Assembly (NCBI RefSeq): GCF_000007825.1
Contig: NC_004722.1
Coordinates: 512,501 to 576,500, forward strand
Source: Bacillus cereus ATCC 14579
GTDB lineage: Bacteria; Bacillota; Bacilli; Bacillales; Bacillaceae_G
Direction of reading: 5' to 3'
DNA length: 64,000 nucleotides
The translations under genes and the position numbers were made by a program. Numbering within the stretch: position 1 is the stretch's first letter; each line of letters starts with the position of its first letter. The notes beneath the pieces were generated by a model that saw nothing but the letters and a program-made list of their open reading frames with translations, was not told the origin of the DNA and did not search any database. Positions 30,529 through 38,755 of this stretch are shown here, in pieces.

Positions 30529-30566
30529 AAGAAACGAGGTAATAATTTTACTTCGTTTCTTTTTTT
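30529..30566 (+). terminator. Terminator after first chemoreceptor gene
   Basis: AAGAAACGA...TCGTTTCTT stem then T-run. Confidence 0.85.
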
Positions 30567-30674
30567 ATGAAGAGAAAAAGAAAGAAATATAGAGTAACCG
30601 TGTTATGATTAAGTATAATTAAAGAGACTGTATATTCTTTAAATTCTATCTTTAATCATGTTAGGGGAATGGTT

Positions 30675-32276
30675 TTGAAATTAAAAAAATTAAAACTCCA
30701 ACCGAGAATTACATTAACTATTAGTACACTTATTTTAGTGGTACTTCTGCTAACGAGTTATTTATTTTATTACATATTATCTGAAACGGTAGAAGAGCAA
30801 ATTGGGAAACGGGCTTTGCATGTTGCGAAAACAGTTGCCGCGATACCAGAAATTCAGGAAGCTTTTCAAAAAGAAAATCCAGCTTCTATTATTCAGCCAA
30901 TCGCAGAAAAAATTCGAATGGATACAGAGGCTGACTTCATTGTAGTTGGAAACAAAGAGGGGATTCGTTATGCGCATCCTGAGCGAGATAAAATAGGAGA
31001 AAAAATGGTTGGCGGAGATAATAAAGGCGTTTTATTAGAAGGAAAATCATATGTTTCGAAAGCAACTGGATCATTAGGCCCTTCATTACGCGGAAAAGTT
31101 CCAATCCGTAATCAGGAAAATGAAATCATTGGTGTGGTGTCTGTTGGATTTTCAATGGCTGATATTCATGGAGCGGTAGAAGTGTATGGAAAGCGTGTAT
31201 TTTGGATTACAATAATAGGGCTATTAATTGGAGTAATTGGCTCTATATATTTAGCGGCAAGTATAAAAAGAATGATGTTCGGGATGGAACCAGAAGAAAT
31301 TTCATCTTTATATGAAGAGCATAGTACAGTGATTCAATCTGTACGTGAAGGGATTATTGTAATCGATAAAAATGGCATGATTAGTTTAGTCAATCAAGCA
31401 GCTTATGATATTCTTTCGCTAGATAAACAACAAAATATTATTGGGGAATTTATTTTAAATGTAATTCCTAATTCAACGATACTAGATGTACTTCAAACTG
31501 GTGAAGAACAGTTTGATCGCCAATTAAATATAAAAGGACAGGCTGTTATTGCGAACCGTCTACCTATTAAAGTAAAGAATAAAGTAACTGGCGTTGTATC
31601 GAGCTTACGTTTGAAATCTGAAATGGATCAGTTAACAGCAGAATTATCTCAGACGAAGCAATATACAGAGGCATTACGAGCGCAAGCGCACGAATATAAT
31701 AATTTATTGTATACGCTTTCAGGTCTTATTCAATTAGAATCATACGAAGATGCTTTAGAGCTTATTCATAAGGAAACAGCGGTATATCAAGATTTTGTTC
31801 AATTTATTATGAAGCGGATTCAAAATCCATGGCTAGGTGGAATTTTAATTGGATTTTATAATAGAGCACGAGAGTTGAAGATTGATTTTATGCTAGATAG
31901 AGAAAGTGGTTTAGAAAAATTAAGTCCACATATTGAGAGTAATTATGTCGTTTCTATTTTAGGAAATTTAATTACGAATGCATTTGAAGCAATTGAAAAA
32001 AATGAAGAGAATGATAAGAAAGTAAGGATGTTTGTAACTGATATTGGAGAAGAAATATTAATTGAAGTGGAAGATTCAGGGCAAGGGATTCATGATGAAA
32101 TAATTACTAGCATATTCTATAAAGGCTTTTCGACGAAAGAAGGAGGAGAGCGAGGATATGGATTAGCAAAAGTGAAAGAGTTAGTAGAAGATTTAAATGG
32201 AAGTATTGCAATTGAAAAAGGGGATTTAGGTGGTGCGTTATTTATTATTGCACTACCGAAAGAGAGAGGCGAATAG
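30675..32276 (+). CDS. CitA/DcuS-family sensor kinase
   Basis: A 533-aa sensor. TM1 (about 13-35), an extracellular single-Cache domain with RYAHPERDKIG and the GGD loop, TM2 (about 173-195), a PAS domain (about 215-320), a SpoOB-type helix with H339 in RAQAHEYNNLLYTL, and an HATPase (NAFEA, DSGQGI, GYGLAKV) are visible. The family senses external C4/C6 carboxylates. A citrate carrier lies just beyond the regulator, so citrate or a relative is the likely cue (as with B. subtilis CitST). AGGGG is seven bases before TTG 30675 but only one before ATG 30669, so TTG is preferred. Two bp to the regulator gene. Confidence 0.9.
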   Translation: MKLKKLKLQPRITLTISTLILVVLLLTSYLFYYILSETVEEQIGKRALHVAKTVAAIPEIQEAFQKENPASIIQPIAEKIRMDTEADFIVVGNKEGIRYAHPERDKIGEKMVGGDNKGVLLEGKSYVSKATGSLGPSLRGKVPIRNQENEIIGVVSVGFSMADIHGAVEVYGKRVFWITIIGLLIGVIGSIYLAASIKRMMFGMEPEEISSLYEEHSTVIQSVREGIIVIDKNGMISLVNQAAYDILSLDKQQNIIGEFILNVIPNSTILDVLQTGEEQFDRQLNIKGQAVIANRLPIKVKNKVTGVVSSLRLKSEMDQLTAELSQTKQYTEALRAQAHEYNNLLYTLSGLIQLESYEDALELIHKETAVYQDFVQFIMKRIQNPWLGGILIGFYNRARELKIDFMLDRESGLEKLSPHIESNYVVSILGNLITNAFEAIEKNEENDKKVRMFVTDIGEEILIEVEDSGQGIHDEIITSIFYKGFSTKEGGERGYGLAKVKELVEDLNGSIAIEKGDLGGALFIIALPKERGE

Positions 32277-32278
32277 TA

Positions 32279-32971
32279 ATGGATGAGGAGATTGAAGTAT
32301 TAATTGTAGAAGATGATATTCGGATTGCTGACATTCATCGTCGTTTTACTGAGAAAATTGAGGGATTTAAAGTAATTGGAACGGCAACGACTGGAGAACA
32401 AGCGAAAGAATGGCTAGAGCTTGTGAAGCCACAGCTTGTTTTATTAGATGTGTACTTACCTGATATGCAAGGAACGGAACTTGTCACATATATTAGGCAT
32501 CATTTGCACGATACAGATATTATTATGATAACAGCGGCATCGGAAACAGATGTAGTGAGGCACGCCCTGCGGGGCGGAGTAACAGATTATATCGTAAAGC
32601 CACTAATGTTTGACCGATTTAAAGCAAGTCTGGAAGGCTATCAAAAAAAGATTATACAGTTAAAGAAAAATAATCAATTATCTACGGAGCAAATTGAATA
32701 TTTATGGTCTCAAAGAGGGGGGAAGGGAGATCAAATAGAATATGCCCCGAAAGGGATAGATCCTTTAACTTTAGCGAAAATAAAAAAGCATATGTTAACA
32801 GTTAATGAAGAAGGGATTACAGCAGAGGTGCTAAGTTCAATGGTAGGCGTAAGCCGATCAACTGCAAGGCGTTATTTAGAGTATTTGATATCTGGGAAGA
32901 AAGTCCACGCAGAGCTAATATATGGAAGTGTTGGGAGACCCGAGAGACGTTATTTTCTTGTTTCTTCATAA
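32279..32971 (+). CDS. CitB-family response regulator
   Basis: A 230-aa regulator. The receiver domain has the phospho-acceptor Asp in LLDVYLPD (about residue 58) and a conserved Lys in IVKPLMF. The C-terminal helix-turn-helix (GITAEVLSSMVGVSRSTARRY, about 180-200) is of the CitB/DctR kind. It is translated two bases after the kinase gene. The most likely target is the convergent CitMHS carrier gene, which has tandem TTTTGTTCA repeats in its upstream region. Confidence 0.92.
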   Translation: MDEEIEVLIVEDDIRIADIHRRFTEKIEGFKVIGTATTGEQAKEWLELVKPQLVLLDVYLPDMQGTELVTYIRHHLHDTDIIMITAASETDVVRHALRGGVTDYIVKPLMFDRFKASLEGYQKKIIQLKKNNQLSTEQIEYLWSQRGGKGDQIEYAPKGIDPLTLAKIKKHMLTVNEEGITAEVLSSMVGVSRSTARRYLEYLISGKKVHAELIYGSVGRPERRYFLVSS

Positions 32972-33013
32972 TAAAAAACAGTAGAGGATTTTATTCCTTC
33001 TACTGTTTTTTTG
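32972..33013. terminator. Bidirectional terminator
   Basis: AAAAAACAGTAGAGGA pairs with TCCTTCTACTGTTTTTTT between the convergent regulator and citrate-carrier genes. Confidence 0.9.
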
Positions 33014-33017
33014 CATC

Positions 33018-34322
33018 TTATATTGGAATAATCCCAATTACAATTCCGGTAATTAACATAACCATTGTCGTTCCAACGGCCCACAATAAAGTGAAGCGTT
33101 GATGTTCACCGAAATCAACTTTTGCCATTCCGACCAATAAATAAGTGGAAGCGACAAGAGGACTTAATAAGTGAACGGGTTGCCCAAGTAAGGAAGCACG
33201 TCCCATTTCAGCTGCACTAATTCCGTAAGTAGCAGCAGCTTTCGTCAAAATAGGTAATACCCCGAAGTAAAATGCATCATTAGACATGAAAAATGTGAAT
33301 GGCATACTGAGAAGTGCTGTAATAATTGGCAATTGTGGTCCAAGTGCATCTGGTATAAGAGTTACTACACTGTTAGCCATTGCATCTACCATTTTTGTTC
33401 CAGATAAAATACCAGTGAAAATACCGGCAGCAAATACGAGAGAAACAACTGCTAATACATTCCCAGCATGAGAAGCAATACGTTCTTTCTGTTGCTCTAA
33501 GTTTGGATAGTTAATCATAACAGCGATAGCAAAAGCGACTGTAAATAAAACAGGTAATGGCATAACTTCTAGTATGAGACAGACAAGTAATGTGGCGGTT
33601 AATAAAAAGTTAATCCATAGAAGTTTAGGGCGTTTATGCACTGCTGCTTCGACAGTTGCAGCTTGCTCATCCATTGTTTGCATTTGTTTTAAATACTGTA
33701 CATCCATAATTCCTAAACGTTTTCTTTCTTTTTTTCCAAGATAGTAGGCAACGAAAACAACCCAAATTGCACCAGCAATCATTCCTGGAATAAGAGGTGT
33801 AAATAATTCGGAAGCCTCAAGCCCAAGTGCGCTCATAACACGAGCTGTGGGTCCACCCCAAGGTGTAAGATTTGTTACCCCTGCCCCTAACATAACAACT
33901 CCAGCTAATATGAGGGGGTTCATTCCAAGGCGCTTATATAGTGGATACATTGCGGAAACTGTAATCATGTATGTTGTTGTACCATCACCATCTAGAGAAA
34001 CGATAATAGTTAATATAGCCGTTCCGACAACGATTTTTAAAGGATCTCCTTTTACAAATTTTAAAATCTTACTAATGACAGGATCGAATAAACCGCTATC
34101 AATCATAATCCCAAAATATAAAATAGCGAACATAAGCATAATACCAGTAGGTGCTAATTTTTGGATCCCCTCTAACATCATAGGTCCCATATCGGCATAG
34201 AATCCGCCAATTAATGCAAAAACACTCGGAATTAATATTAATGCTACTAGCGCTGACATACGTTTCGTCATAATTAAAAACATAAAGACAAATACCATCG
34301 CAAATCCAAGTAGTGCTAACAT
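33018..34322 (-). CDS. CitMHS-family citrate transporter
   Basis: A 434-aa carrier with about 12 hydrophobic segments. It has the CitMHS signatures SLDGDGTTTYMIT (about 109-121) and LTPWGGPTARVMSALG (about 152-167). B. subtilis relatives CitM, CitH and CitN import citrate as metal complexes (Mg or Ca types); which metal cannot be told. AGGGGGAAATT precedes the ATG. A near-perfect cre site lies 22 bp upstream and a tandem 9-bp repeat further up, so both CcpA repression and activation by the neighbouring CitB-type regulator are likely. Confidence 0.92.
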   Translation of the reverse strand: MLALLGFAMVFVFMFLIMTKRMSALVALILIPSVFALIGGFYADMGPMMLEGIQKLAPTGIMLMFAILYFGIMIDSGLFDPVISKILKFVKGDPLKIVVGTAILTIIVSLDGDGTTTYMITVSAMYPLYKRLGMNPLILAGVVMLGAGVTNLTPWGGPTARVMSALGLEASELFTPLIPGMIAGAIWVVFVAYYLGKKERKRLGIMDVQYLKQMQTMDEQAATVEAAVHKRPKLLWINFLLTATLLVCLILEVMPLPVLFTVAFAIAVMINYPNLEQQKERIASHAGNVLAVVSLVFAAGIFTGILSGTKMVDAMANSVVTLIPDALGPQLPIITALLSMPFTFFMSNDAFYFGVLPILTKAAATYGISAAEMGRASLLGQPVHLLSPLVASTYLLVGMAKVDFGEHQRFTLLWAVGTTMVMLITGIVIGIIPI

Positions 34323-34343
34323 GTAATTTCCCCCTCAAAAGAA

Positions 34344-34357
34344 TGATTGCGCTTTCA
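34344..34357 (-). promoter_or_regulatory. Putative cre site (CcpA) of citrate carrier gene
   Basis: On the minus strand TGAAAGCGCAATCA matches the cre consensus TGWAANCGNTNWCA at all positions but one. It lies between promoter and start codon, a position typical of roadblock repression. Confidence 0.65.
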
Positions 34358-34460
34358 AAATAGAATAAAAATTCAGAAAAAGGTTTTTTATTTATAATAA
34401 AAGCATCTATTCAAATGGTAAATAATTTGAAAAATAACATCATTAGAAGCATAATTTTTA

Positions 34461-34478
34461 TTTTGTTCATTTTGTTCA
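34461..34478 (-). promoter_or_regulatory. Tandem 9-bp repeat upstream of citrate carrier
   Basis: TTTTGTTCA is repeated directly head to tail (34461-34469, 34470-34478). On the transcribed strand this is TGAACAAAA twice, about 70 bp above a TATAAT-like -10 (about 34391). It is a candidate binding site for the CitB-type regulator encoded next door. Confidence 0.45.
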
Positions 34479-34576
34479 CGGTAGTTAATTTGAATTTTTA
34501 AAAAGTAAGCTGCTTCTCGTAAGAATGGTAGAATAAGATGAAAATAGTGAAGTGTGAAATAGGGAGTAGATGTTAT

Positions 34577-34831
34577 ATGAAAACGAGAATTGAAGAGATT
34601 TATAGCTCTTATGAAGGAAAAGTAGAGGAGATTTTTATTAATGAATCTTCTTACGTATATGAATGGGAAAAATTACTGATGATCCGAAAAAATGACGGTG
34701 AGCTTAAAAAAATTGCAGTCGGGATTAGTGGAAATATAAGATTGGTAAATGTAGAAGTTGGACAGGAAATTAGTGCGGATACATTATTAGTTAAATTAGA
34801 AGATGATTTGTTAATTACAGGTTGCGAGTGA
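34577..34831 (+). CDS. Small biotinyl/lipoyl-like domain protein (84 aa)
   Basis: An 84-aa protein whose strand pattern follows a biotinyl/lipoyl fold: YEGKVEEIFINESSYVYEWEKLLMI, then ISGNIRLVNVEVGQEI and LLVKLEDD. The modified Lys expected at the tight turn of the carrier domain is not evident (GNI in its place), so it is probably not biotinylated or lipoylated. It may be a stand-alone pseudo-carrier or assembly domain. The ATG at 34577 has AGGGAG ten bases before; the earlier ATG at 34538 has no ribosome site. Function unknown. Confidence 0.65.
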   Translation: MKTRIEEIYSSYEGKVEEIFINESSYVYEWEKLLMIRKNDGELKKIAVGISGNIRLVNVEVGQEISADTLLVKLEDDLLITGCE

Positions 34832-34835
34832 TGAG

Positions 34836-34868
34836 AGATGTGTAGAAATAACTACACATCTTTTTTTG
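34836..34868 (+). terminator. Terminator
   Basis: AGATGTGTAG/CTACACATCT stem followed by seven T. Confidence 0.92.
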
Positions 34869-34966
34869 TTTCCTATATTACAAAAAGCACATTGTTTTTT
34901 CACAAATCTCACACAACCTTTTGGTATTCTTTTCGTGGAGTATACGGTTTCTAGGGAGGAATATTG

Positions 34967-35470
34967 ATGAAAGTAAAATATGTCGTACTTGCTATATGTT
35001 TATGTTTCGTATTTACGGTAGTCGGGTGTGGGAAAAAGGAAACAGCAGCTGTTGCCATTGATGAGAAACATGATAAATGTGATATTTGCCAAATTGGGGT
35101 AACAGATAATCAATTTGCAACAGAAATTATTTTAGAAAATGGAAAAGCGTTAAAGTTTGATGATATCGGTTGTATGTATAAATGGATGGAGATCAACTCA
35201 GATGAAAAGACGAAAGAGAAATTTGTCCGAGATTATGATTCGAAAGATTGGATTTCGTTAGAAGACGCTACTTACGTATATGATAAAACAATAACGACAC
35301 CGATGGCTTATAATGTCATTTCATTTAAAAATAAAAAAGATGCAGAGAGCTTTGTATCTAACTATAAGGGGAAAGTTCTTTCGTATAAAGAGCTAGCAGA
35401 GCATAAATGGGAAATGAATAAAGAGATGATGGGGAAACCGAAAGCAGGAAATCATGGTGGACATCATTAA
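34967..35470 (+). CDS. NosL-like metal-binding lipoprotein
   Basis: A 167-aa lipoprotein. The signal peptide ends in lipobox VVGC (Cys21). A CDICQIG motif near residue 37 and IGCMYKWM near 66 resemble NosL, the copper(I) accessory protein of nitrous-oxide reductase. The C-terminus is Met/His-rich (NKEMMGKPK, NHGGHH), which supports metal binding. No nosZ or other nos gene is nearby, so a general copper-delivery or sensing role is more likely. The ATG at 34967 with AGGGAGG upstream is preferred over the TTG one codon earlier. Monocistronic. Confidence 0.82.
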   Translation: MKVKYVVLAICLCFVFTVVGCGKKETAAVAIDEKHDKCDICQIGVTDNQFATEIILENGKALKFDDIGCMYKWMEINSDEKTKEKFVRDYDSKDWISLEDATYVYDKTITTPMAYNVISFKNKKDAESFVSNYKGKVLSYKELAEHKWEMNKEMMGKPKAGNHGGHH

Positions 35471-35506
35471 TAGAAAAAGACAACTATGTAGTTGTCTTTT
35501 TCTATT
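35471..35506 (+). terminator. Terminator after nosL-like gene
   Basis: TAGAAAAAGACAAC/GTTGTCTTTTTCTA stem. Confidence 0.88.
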
Positions 35507-35748
35507 ATTACTCAGGTGCAAATATAGAAAAGGTGTAAAATTTTTAGCAGAACGGTTACAATGGAATATAGTAACCTAAAGCAATCATTTATGTACTTTT
35601 TAGAAATGTATACAAATGCGGTAAAAACGTGCTAAACTAATTGCTTCATAATGTTAATGATGGGGCCATCAGGCGTATCATTTCAATAGGTTGAGAAACA
35701 TAGTATAAGCTTAAGATAATCCGATTAAAGAAGGAATCTAAAGGGCTT

Positions 35749-35820
35749 ATGGATAAATGTACTCAAGAAGAGTTATTGTATGTGATGGAGGAATGGTTAA
35801 GAAAACATTATCTTTCATAG
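35749..35820 (+). CDS. Candidate 23-aa leader peptide upstream of ankyrin lipoprotein
   Basis: A short ORF (MDKCTQEELLYVMEEWLRKH plus three residues) precedes the ankyrin lipoprotein. Its stop TAG is part of the TAGGAG ribosome site of that gene, a layout that allows translational coupling. AAAGGG is close to its ATG. It is acidic, probably helical and unrelated to the signal peptide that follows. I do not recognise it, and it could be chance. Confidence 0.35.
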   Translation: MDKCTQEELLYVMEEWLRKHYLS

Positions 35821-35831
35821 GAGCTGTAGTT

Positions 35832-36626
35832 GTGAGAAAACAAAAAATTTTATTATGTATTTTATTAGGACTTTTAATGACGGTAGTGGCTTGCGATAAG
35901 CAAGAAGAACCAGAATCGAAACCGGTTCATGTGAAAAATGAGAAGAAAAAAGAGAAGCATAAAGAACAGGAAGAATCTAAAGAAGAGAAAAGTATAAATT
36001 TAATGGACAAACAGTTGTTACTTTCAGCTACTCTTGGAGACACAGAGACAGCTATGAAGTTGATTCAGGATGGAGCGAATATAAACGTAGAAGGTGACAA
36101 CGGAGAAACGCCTGTCCTTGCAGCGACGTACCAAAATCATGTAGAGACAGTTAAAGCATTAATTGGTGCAGGTGCTAATATTGAAATTAAAGATGAGAAA
36201 AAAAGTAATCCACTTCTTTATGCAAGTAGAGAAGGATATACGGATATTGTAAAAGTATTAATTAATGCAGGAGTTAATACGAAAGAAACGACTAGGTCAG
36301 GTGGGACAGCACTTATTTCTGCATCTGAGCGTGGCCATGTAGAGGTTGTTAAAGAATTATTAGAGCATACAGATATTGATGTGAATTATAAAAATGAACG
36401 TGGTGGAACAGCGTTATTAGAAGCAATTGTATTAGGAAATGGTAGTGAAAACCATAAGAAAGTAATTCAATTACTTATTGATCACGGTGCAGATGTAAAC
36501 ATGGCTAACAAGGAACATCTGACGCCACTGCAATACGCTGAAAAAAGAGGTTTTAAAGATATTGTAAATATGTTGAGGGTAGCTGGAGCGAATGAAGTAG
36601 TACAGCCACAACAACCAGTAGAGTAA
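35832..36626 (+). CDS. Ankyrin-repeat lipoprotein (264 aa)
   Basis: A lipid-anchored protein with four to five ankyrin repeats. From GTG 35832 the N-terminus is a clean lipoprotein signal (lipobox VVAC, Cys21). A K/E-rich linker (about 22-58) and ankyrin repeats from about 60 to 255 follow, with typical TALISASERGHVEVVKELLE units. Such proteins mediate protein contacts; some Bacillus ones act as immunity or inhibitor partners, but nothing here proves it. Starts further upstream (35757, 35793) lack ribosome sites and would bury the signal peptide. GGAGCTG lies before the GTG. The gene stands alone. Confidence 0.8.
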   Translation: MRKQKILLCILLGLLMTVVACDKQEEPESKPVHVKNEKKKEKHKEQEESKEEKSINLMDKQLLLSATLGDTETAMKLIQDGANINVEGDNGETPVLAATYQNHVETVKALIGAGANIEIKDEKKSNPLLYASREGYTDIVKVLINAGVNTKETTRSGGTALISASERGHVEVVKELLEHTDIDVNYKNERGGTALLEAIVLGNGSENHKKVIQLLIDHGADVNMANKEHLTPLQYAEKRGFKDIVNMLRVAGANEVVQPQQPVE

Positions 36627-36639
36627 AAAACGAAAAATA

Positions 36640-36964
36640 ATCCCATTTAGATAGACAGAATGAAGAAATCAGTTAGTATGATGGATTCAGTAATGTGTAT
36701 TTGAATGGGATTTTTATTTTGAACATGAAAAATAGATTATGAATGGATGGTAAATGGAGTAAATAAGGAGGCAACCTTTTGATTGAATTTTAAGTATTGT
36801 TTCGTTCTATTTATTTATATTTTAATATCTAGATTAATGTAAATAATGATATGGTGAATATTAACATTCGATTAACACCTAATTAACAATCTATCAAAAC
36901 TGACTTAATAAATGCGTAATATAGTAAAGGTAACAAAATAACTAGGGTAGAGAACATTTGAGAA
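36640..36964 (+). promoter_or_regulatory. Promoter region of glpP-ugp operon
   Basis: AATCCCATT/AATGGGATT (36640-36713, long loop) may weakly terminate the ankyrin gene. A promoter-like CTGACT ... TATAGT lies near 36900-36926 and feeds the leader described next. There is no gene in this stretch, which is very AT-rich. Confidence 0.4.
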
Positions 36965-37062
36965 CACCCACTTACATATAATGTGCCACTTTCTTAGGTG
37001 TGCTCTATTCCCTAGAGTTCAAATAAGGAGAAAGGCGTTCTATGTAAGTAGGTGTTTTTAGT
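36942..37062 (+). promoter_or_regulatory. GlpP-type leader with terminator and competing stem
   Basis: The terminator stem pairs ACACCCACTTACATA (about 36964-36978) with TATGTAAGTAGGTGT (37041-37055), followed by TTTTT. An alternative stem pairs CTAGGGTAGAG (36942-36952) with CTCTATTCCCTAG (37002-37014). The second arm lies in the terminator loop while its partner lies outside it. Downstream is glpP itself, which encodes an RNA-binding antiterminator. The arrangement predicts glycerol-3-phosphate-dependent readthrough and autoregulation. Confidence 0.65.
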
Positions 37063-37094
37063 TTGGATAAAAATAGAACAGTTAGGTGGAATAA

Positions 37095-37661
37095 ATGTTT
37101 AAAGAACCTTATATTGCGATGATAAAGGATTGGAAAGGATACAAAGCATACAAAAAATTGCCGAAAACAGTTTTTCTTATGACTGGTTCAATGCTGGAAT
37201 TACCAGAGCGTGTATATGAATTGCAGAAACATGGACATGATGTATTTCTTCATTGTGATTTTATACAAGGCTTAAATACGAATACAGAGGAAGCGCTTTT
37301 GTATATTCAAGATGTTATCGGGGCACAAGGTATTATTTCAACAAAGGGTTCAACAATTCGAAATGCTAATAAAATTGGATTGAAAACAATTCAACGTATT
37401 TTTATTGTAGATACTTTATCTCTTACTAAATCAATTGAAAATTGTAAAACGACTAAACCAAATGCAGTAGAGATTATGCCGGGGATTATGCCTTCTATTA
37501 TTAAGCAGCTAGTAGAGGAAATAGAGTTTCCTATTATTGCAGGAGGGCTGATTCAAACGCGAGAAGATGCGGAAATTGCAATTCGTGCAGGAGCAAGTGC
37601 GATTTCAACAAGTCATTATGAAGTATGGATACAAGAAGAAAAAAGGAGTGCAACCTTGTGA
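37095..37661 (+). CDS. glpP: Glycerol-3-phosphate responsive antiterminator GlpP
   Basis: A 188-aa TIM-barrel-like GlpP. In B. subtilis GlpP with glycerol 3-phosphate binds leader RNA and prevents termination of glp genes. Family motifs include VFLMTGSMLELP (about 25-36), HCDFIQGLN (54-62), IISTKGSTIRNAN (75-87), the phosphate-binding VEIMPGIMPSII and PIIAGGLIQTREDA. GTTAGGTGGA precedes the ATG. Its last four bases overlap the ugpC GTG start, so it is the first gene of the importer operon and not next to glpFKD. Confidence 0.93.
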   Translation: MFKEPYIAMIKDWKGYKAYKKLPKTVFLMTGSMLELPERVYELQKHGHDVFLHCDFIQGLNTNTEEALLYIQDVIGAQGIISTKGSTIRNANKIGLKTIQRIFIVDTLSLTKSIENCKTTKPNAVEIMPGIMPSIIKQLVEEIEFPIIAGGLIQTREDAEIAIRAGASAISTSHYEVWIQEEKRSATL

Positions 37662-38755
37662 TTGAATTGAAAAATGTTTCAAAGGTATATAAAAATGCAG
37701 AAGAGACAGCGGTTAAAGGCGTATCGGTTCATATTAAGAAGGGTGAATTTTTTGTTTTAGTTGGACCTTCGGGATGCGGGAAAAGCACATTATTACGAAT
37801 GATCGCTGGCTTAGAAGAGATTTCTTCAGGAGATTTAATTATTAATGAACGTGTTGCAAATGATCTAGAGCCGAAAGACCGTAATCTATCAATGGTATTT
37901 CAAAATTATGCATTATATCCACACTTATCTGTAGAAGAAAATATTTTATTTGGACTTAAGGTAAGAAAAGTACAAAAAGAAGAGCGACAAAAGCGATTAA
38001 TGGAAGCTATTGAAATGATAGGACTGAAAGAGTATGTGAAAATGAAACCAGGCCAATTATCAGGCGGACAAAGACAGCGTGTTGCACTTGCCAGGGCAAT
38101 TGTGAGTCAAGCGCCAATCTGTTTAATGGATGAACCACTTTCGAATTTGGATGCGAAATTACGTGCGCAAATGAGAATTGAAATTAGAGAAATTCAGCAG
38201 CGATTAGGAATTACGATGATTTACGTTACCCACGATCAAATAGAAGCGATGACTATGGGTGATCGTATCATGGTTTTAAATAAAGGAAGTATACAGCAAG
38301 TTGGAACACCACTTAACATATATAACGAACCAGCAAACGAATTTGTTGCAAGCTTTATAGGTTCTCCTTCTATGAATATAAATGATGGGGAAGTAAATAA
38401 AGAAAAAGGTGTATTACATATAGGACAATTGCAAATTCCATTATCTATTAGACAGTTAAAGCAATTACCAGAAGGAACAATTCGCATAGGCATGCGCCCT
38501 GAGCATATTGCACTGTCTGAGGAGGGACAAGAAGTGACGTTGCAATCTGTAGAAGTATTAGGGAATGAATCTATATTGAACTTTGCGGTAAATGGAACAA
38601 CTTGGAGTGCGAAAGTTATCGGACAGTTACTCCTGAACAAAGGTGACAAAGTAAAATTATTATTCTCGCAAGAAAAGTTATGCTTCTTTAACGAAAACAC
38701 GAATGAACGCTTAAAAGTGGTAGCTGAAGAAGAGTTGAAAGTGGTGGCGAAATAA
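37658..38755 (+). CDS. ugpC: Glycerol-3-phosphate ABC transporter ATPase UgpC
   Basis: A 365-aa ABC ATPase of the MalK/UgpC group. Walker A GPSGCGKST, Q-loop VFQNYALYPH, signature LSGGQRQR, Walker B CLMDEP, the switch His in VTHDQIEAM and a C-terminal TOBE/regulatory domain (about 240-365) are present. The start is GTG with AAAAGGAG upstream, overlapping glpP. Substrate assignment rests on the glpP linkage and gene order; sn-glycerol 3-phosphate or its diesters are the likely cargo. Confidence 0.92.
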   Translation: MIELKNVSKVYKNAEETAVKGVSVHIKKGEFFVLVGPSGCGKSTLLRMIAGLEEISSGDLIINERVANDLEPKDRNLSMVFQNYALYPHLSVEENILFGLKVRKVQKEERQKRLMEAIEMIGLKEYVKMKPGQLSGGQRQRVALARAIVSQAPICLMDEPLSNLDAKLRAQMRIEIREIQQRLGITMIYVTHDQIEAMTMGDRIMVLNKGSIQQVGTPLNIYNEPANEFVASFIGSPSMNINDGEVNKEKGVLHIGQLQIPLSIRQLKQLPEGTIRIGMRPEHIALSEEGQEVTLQSVEVLGNESILNFAVNGTTWSAKVIGQLLLNKGDKVKLLFSQEKLCFFNENTNERLKVVAEEELKVVAK

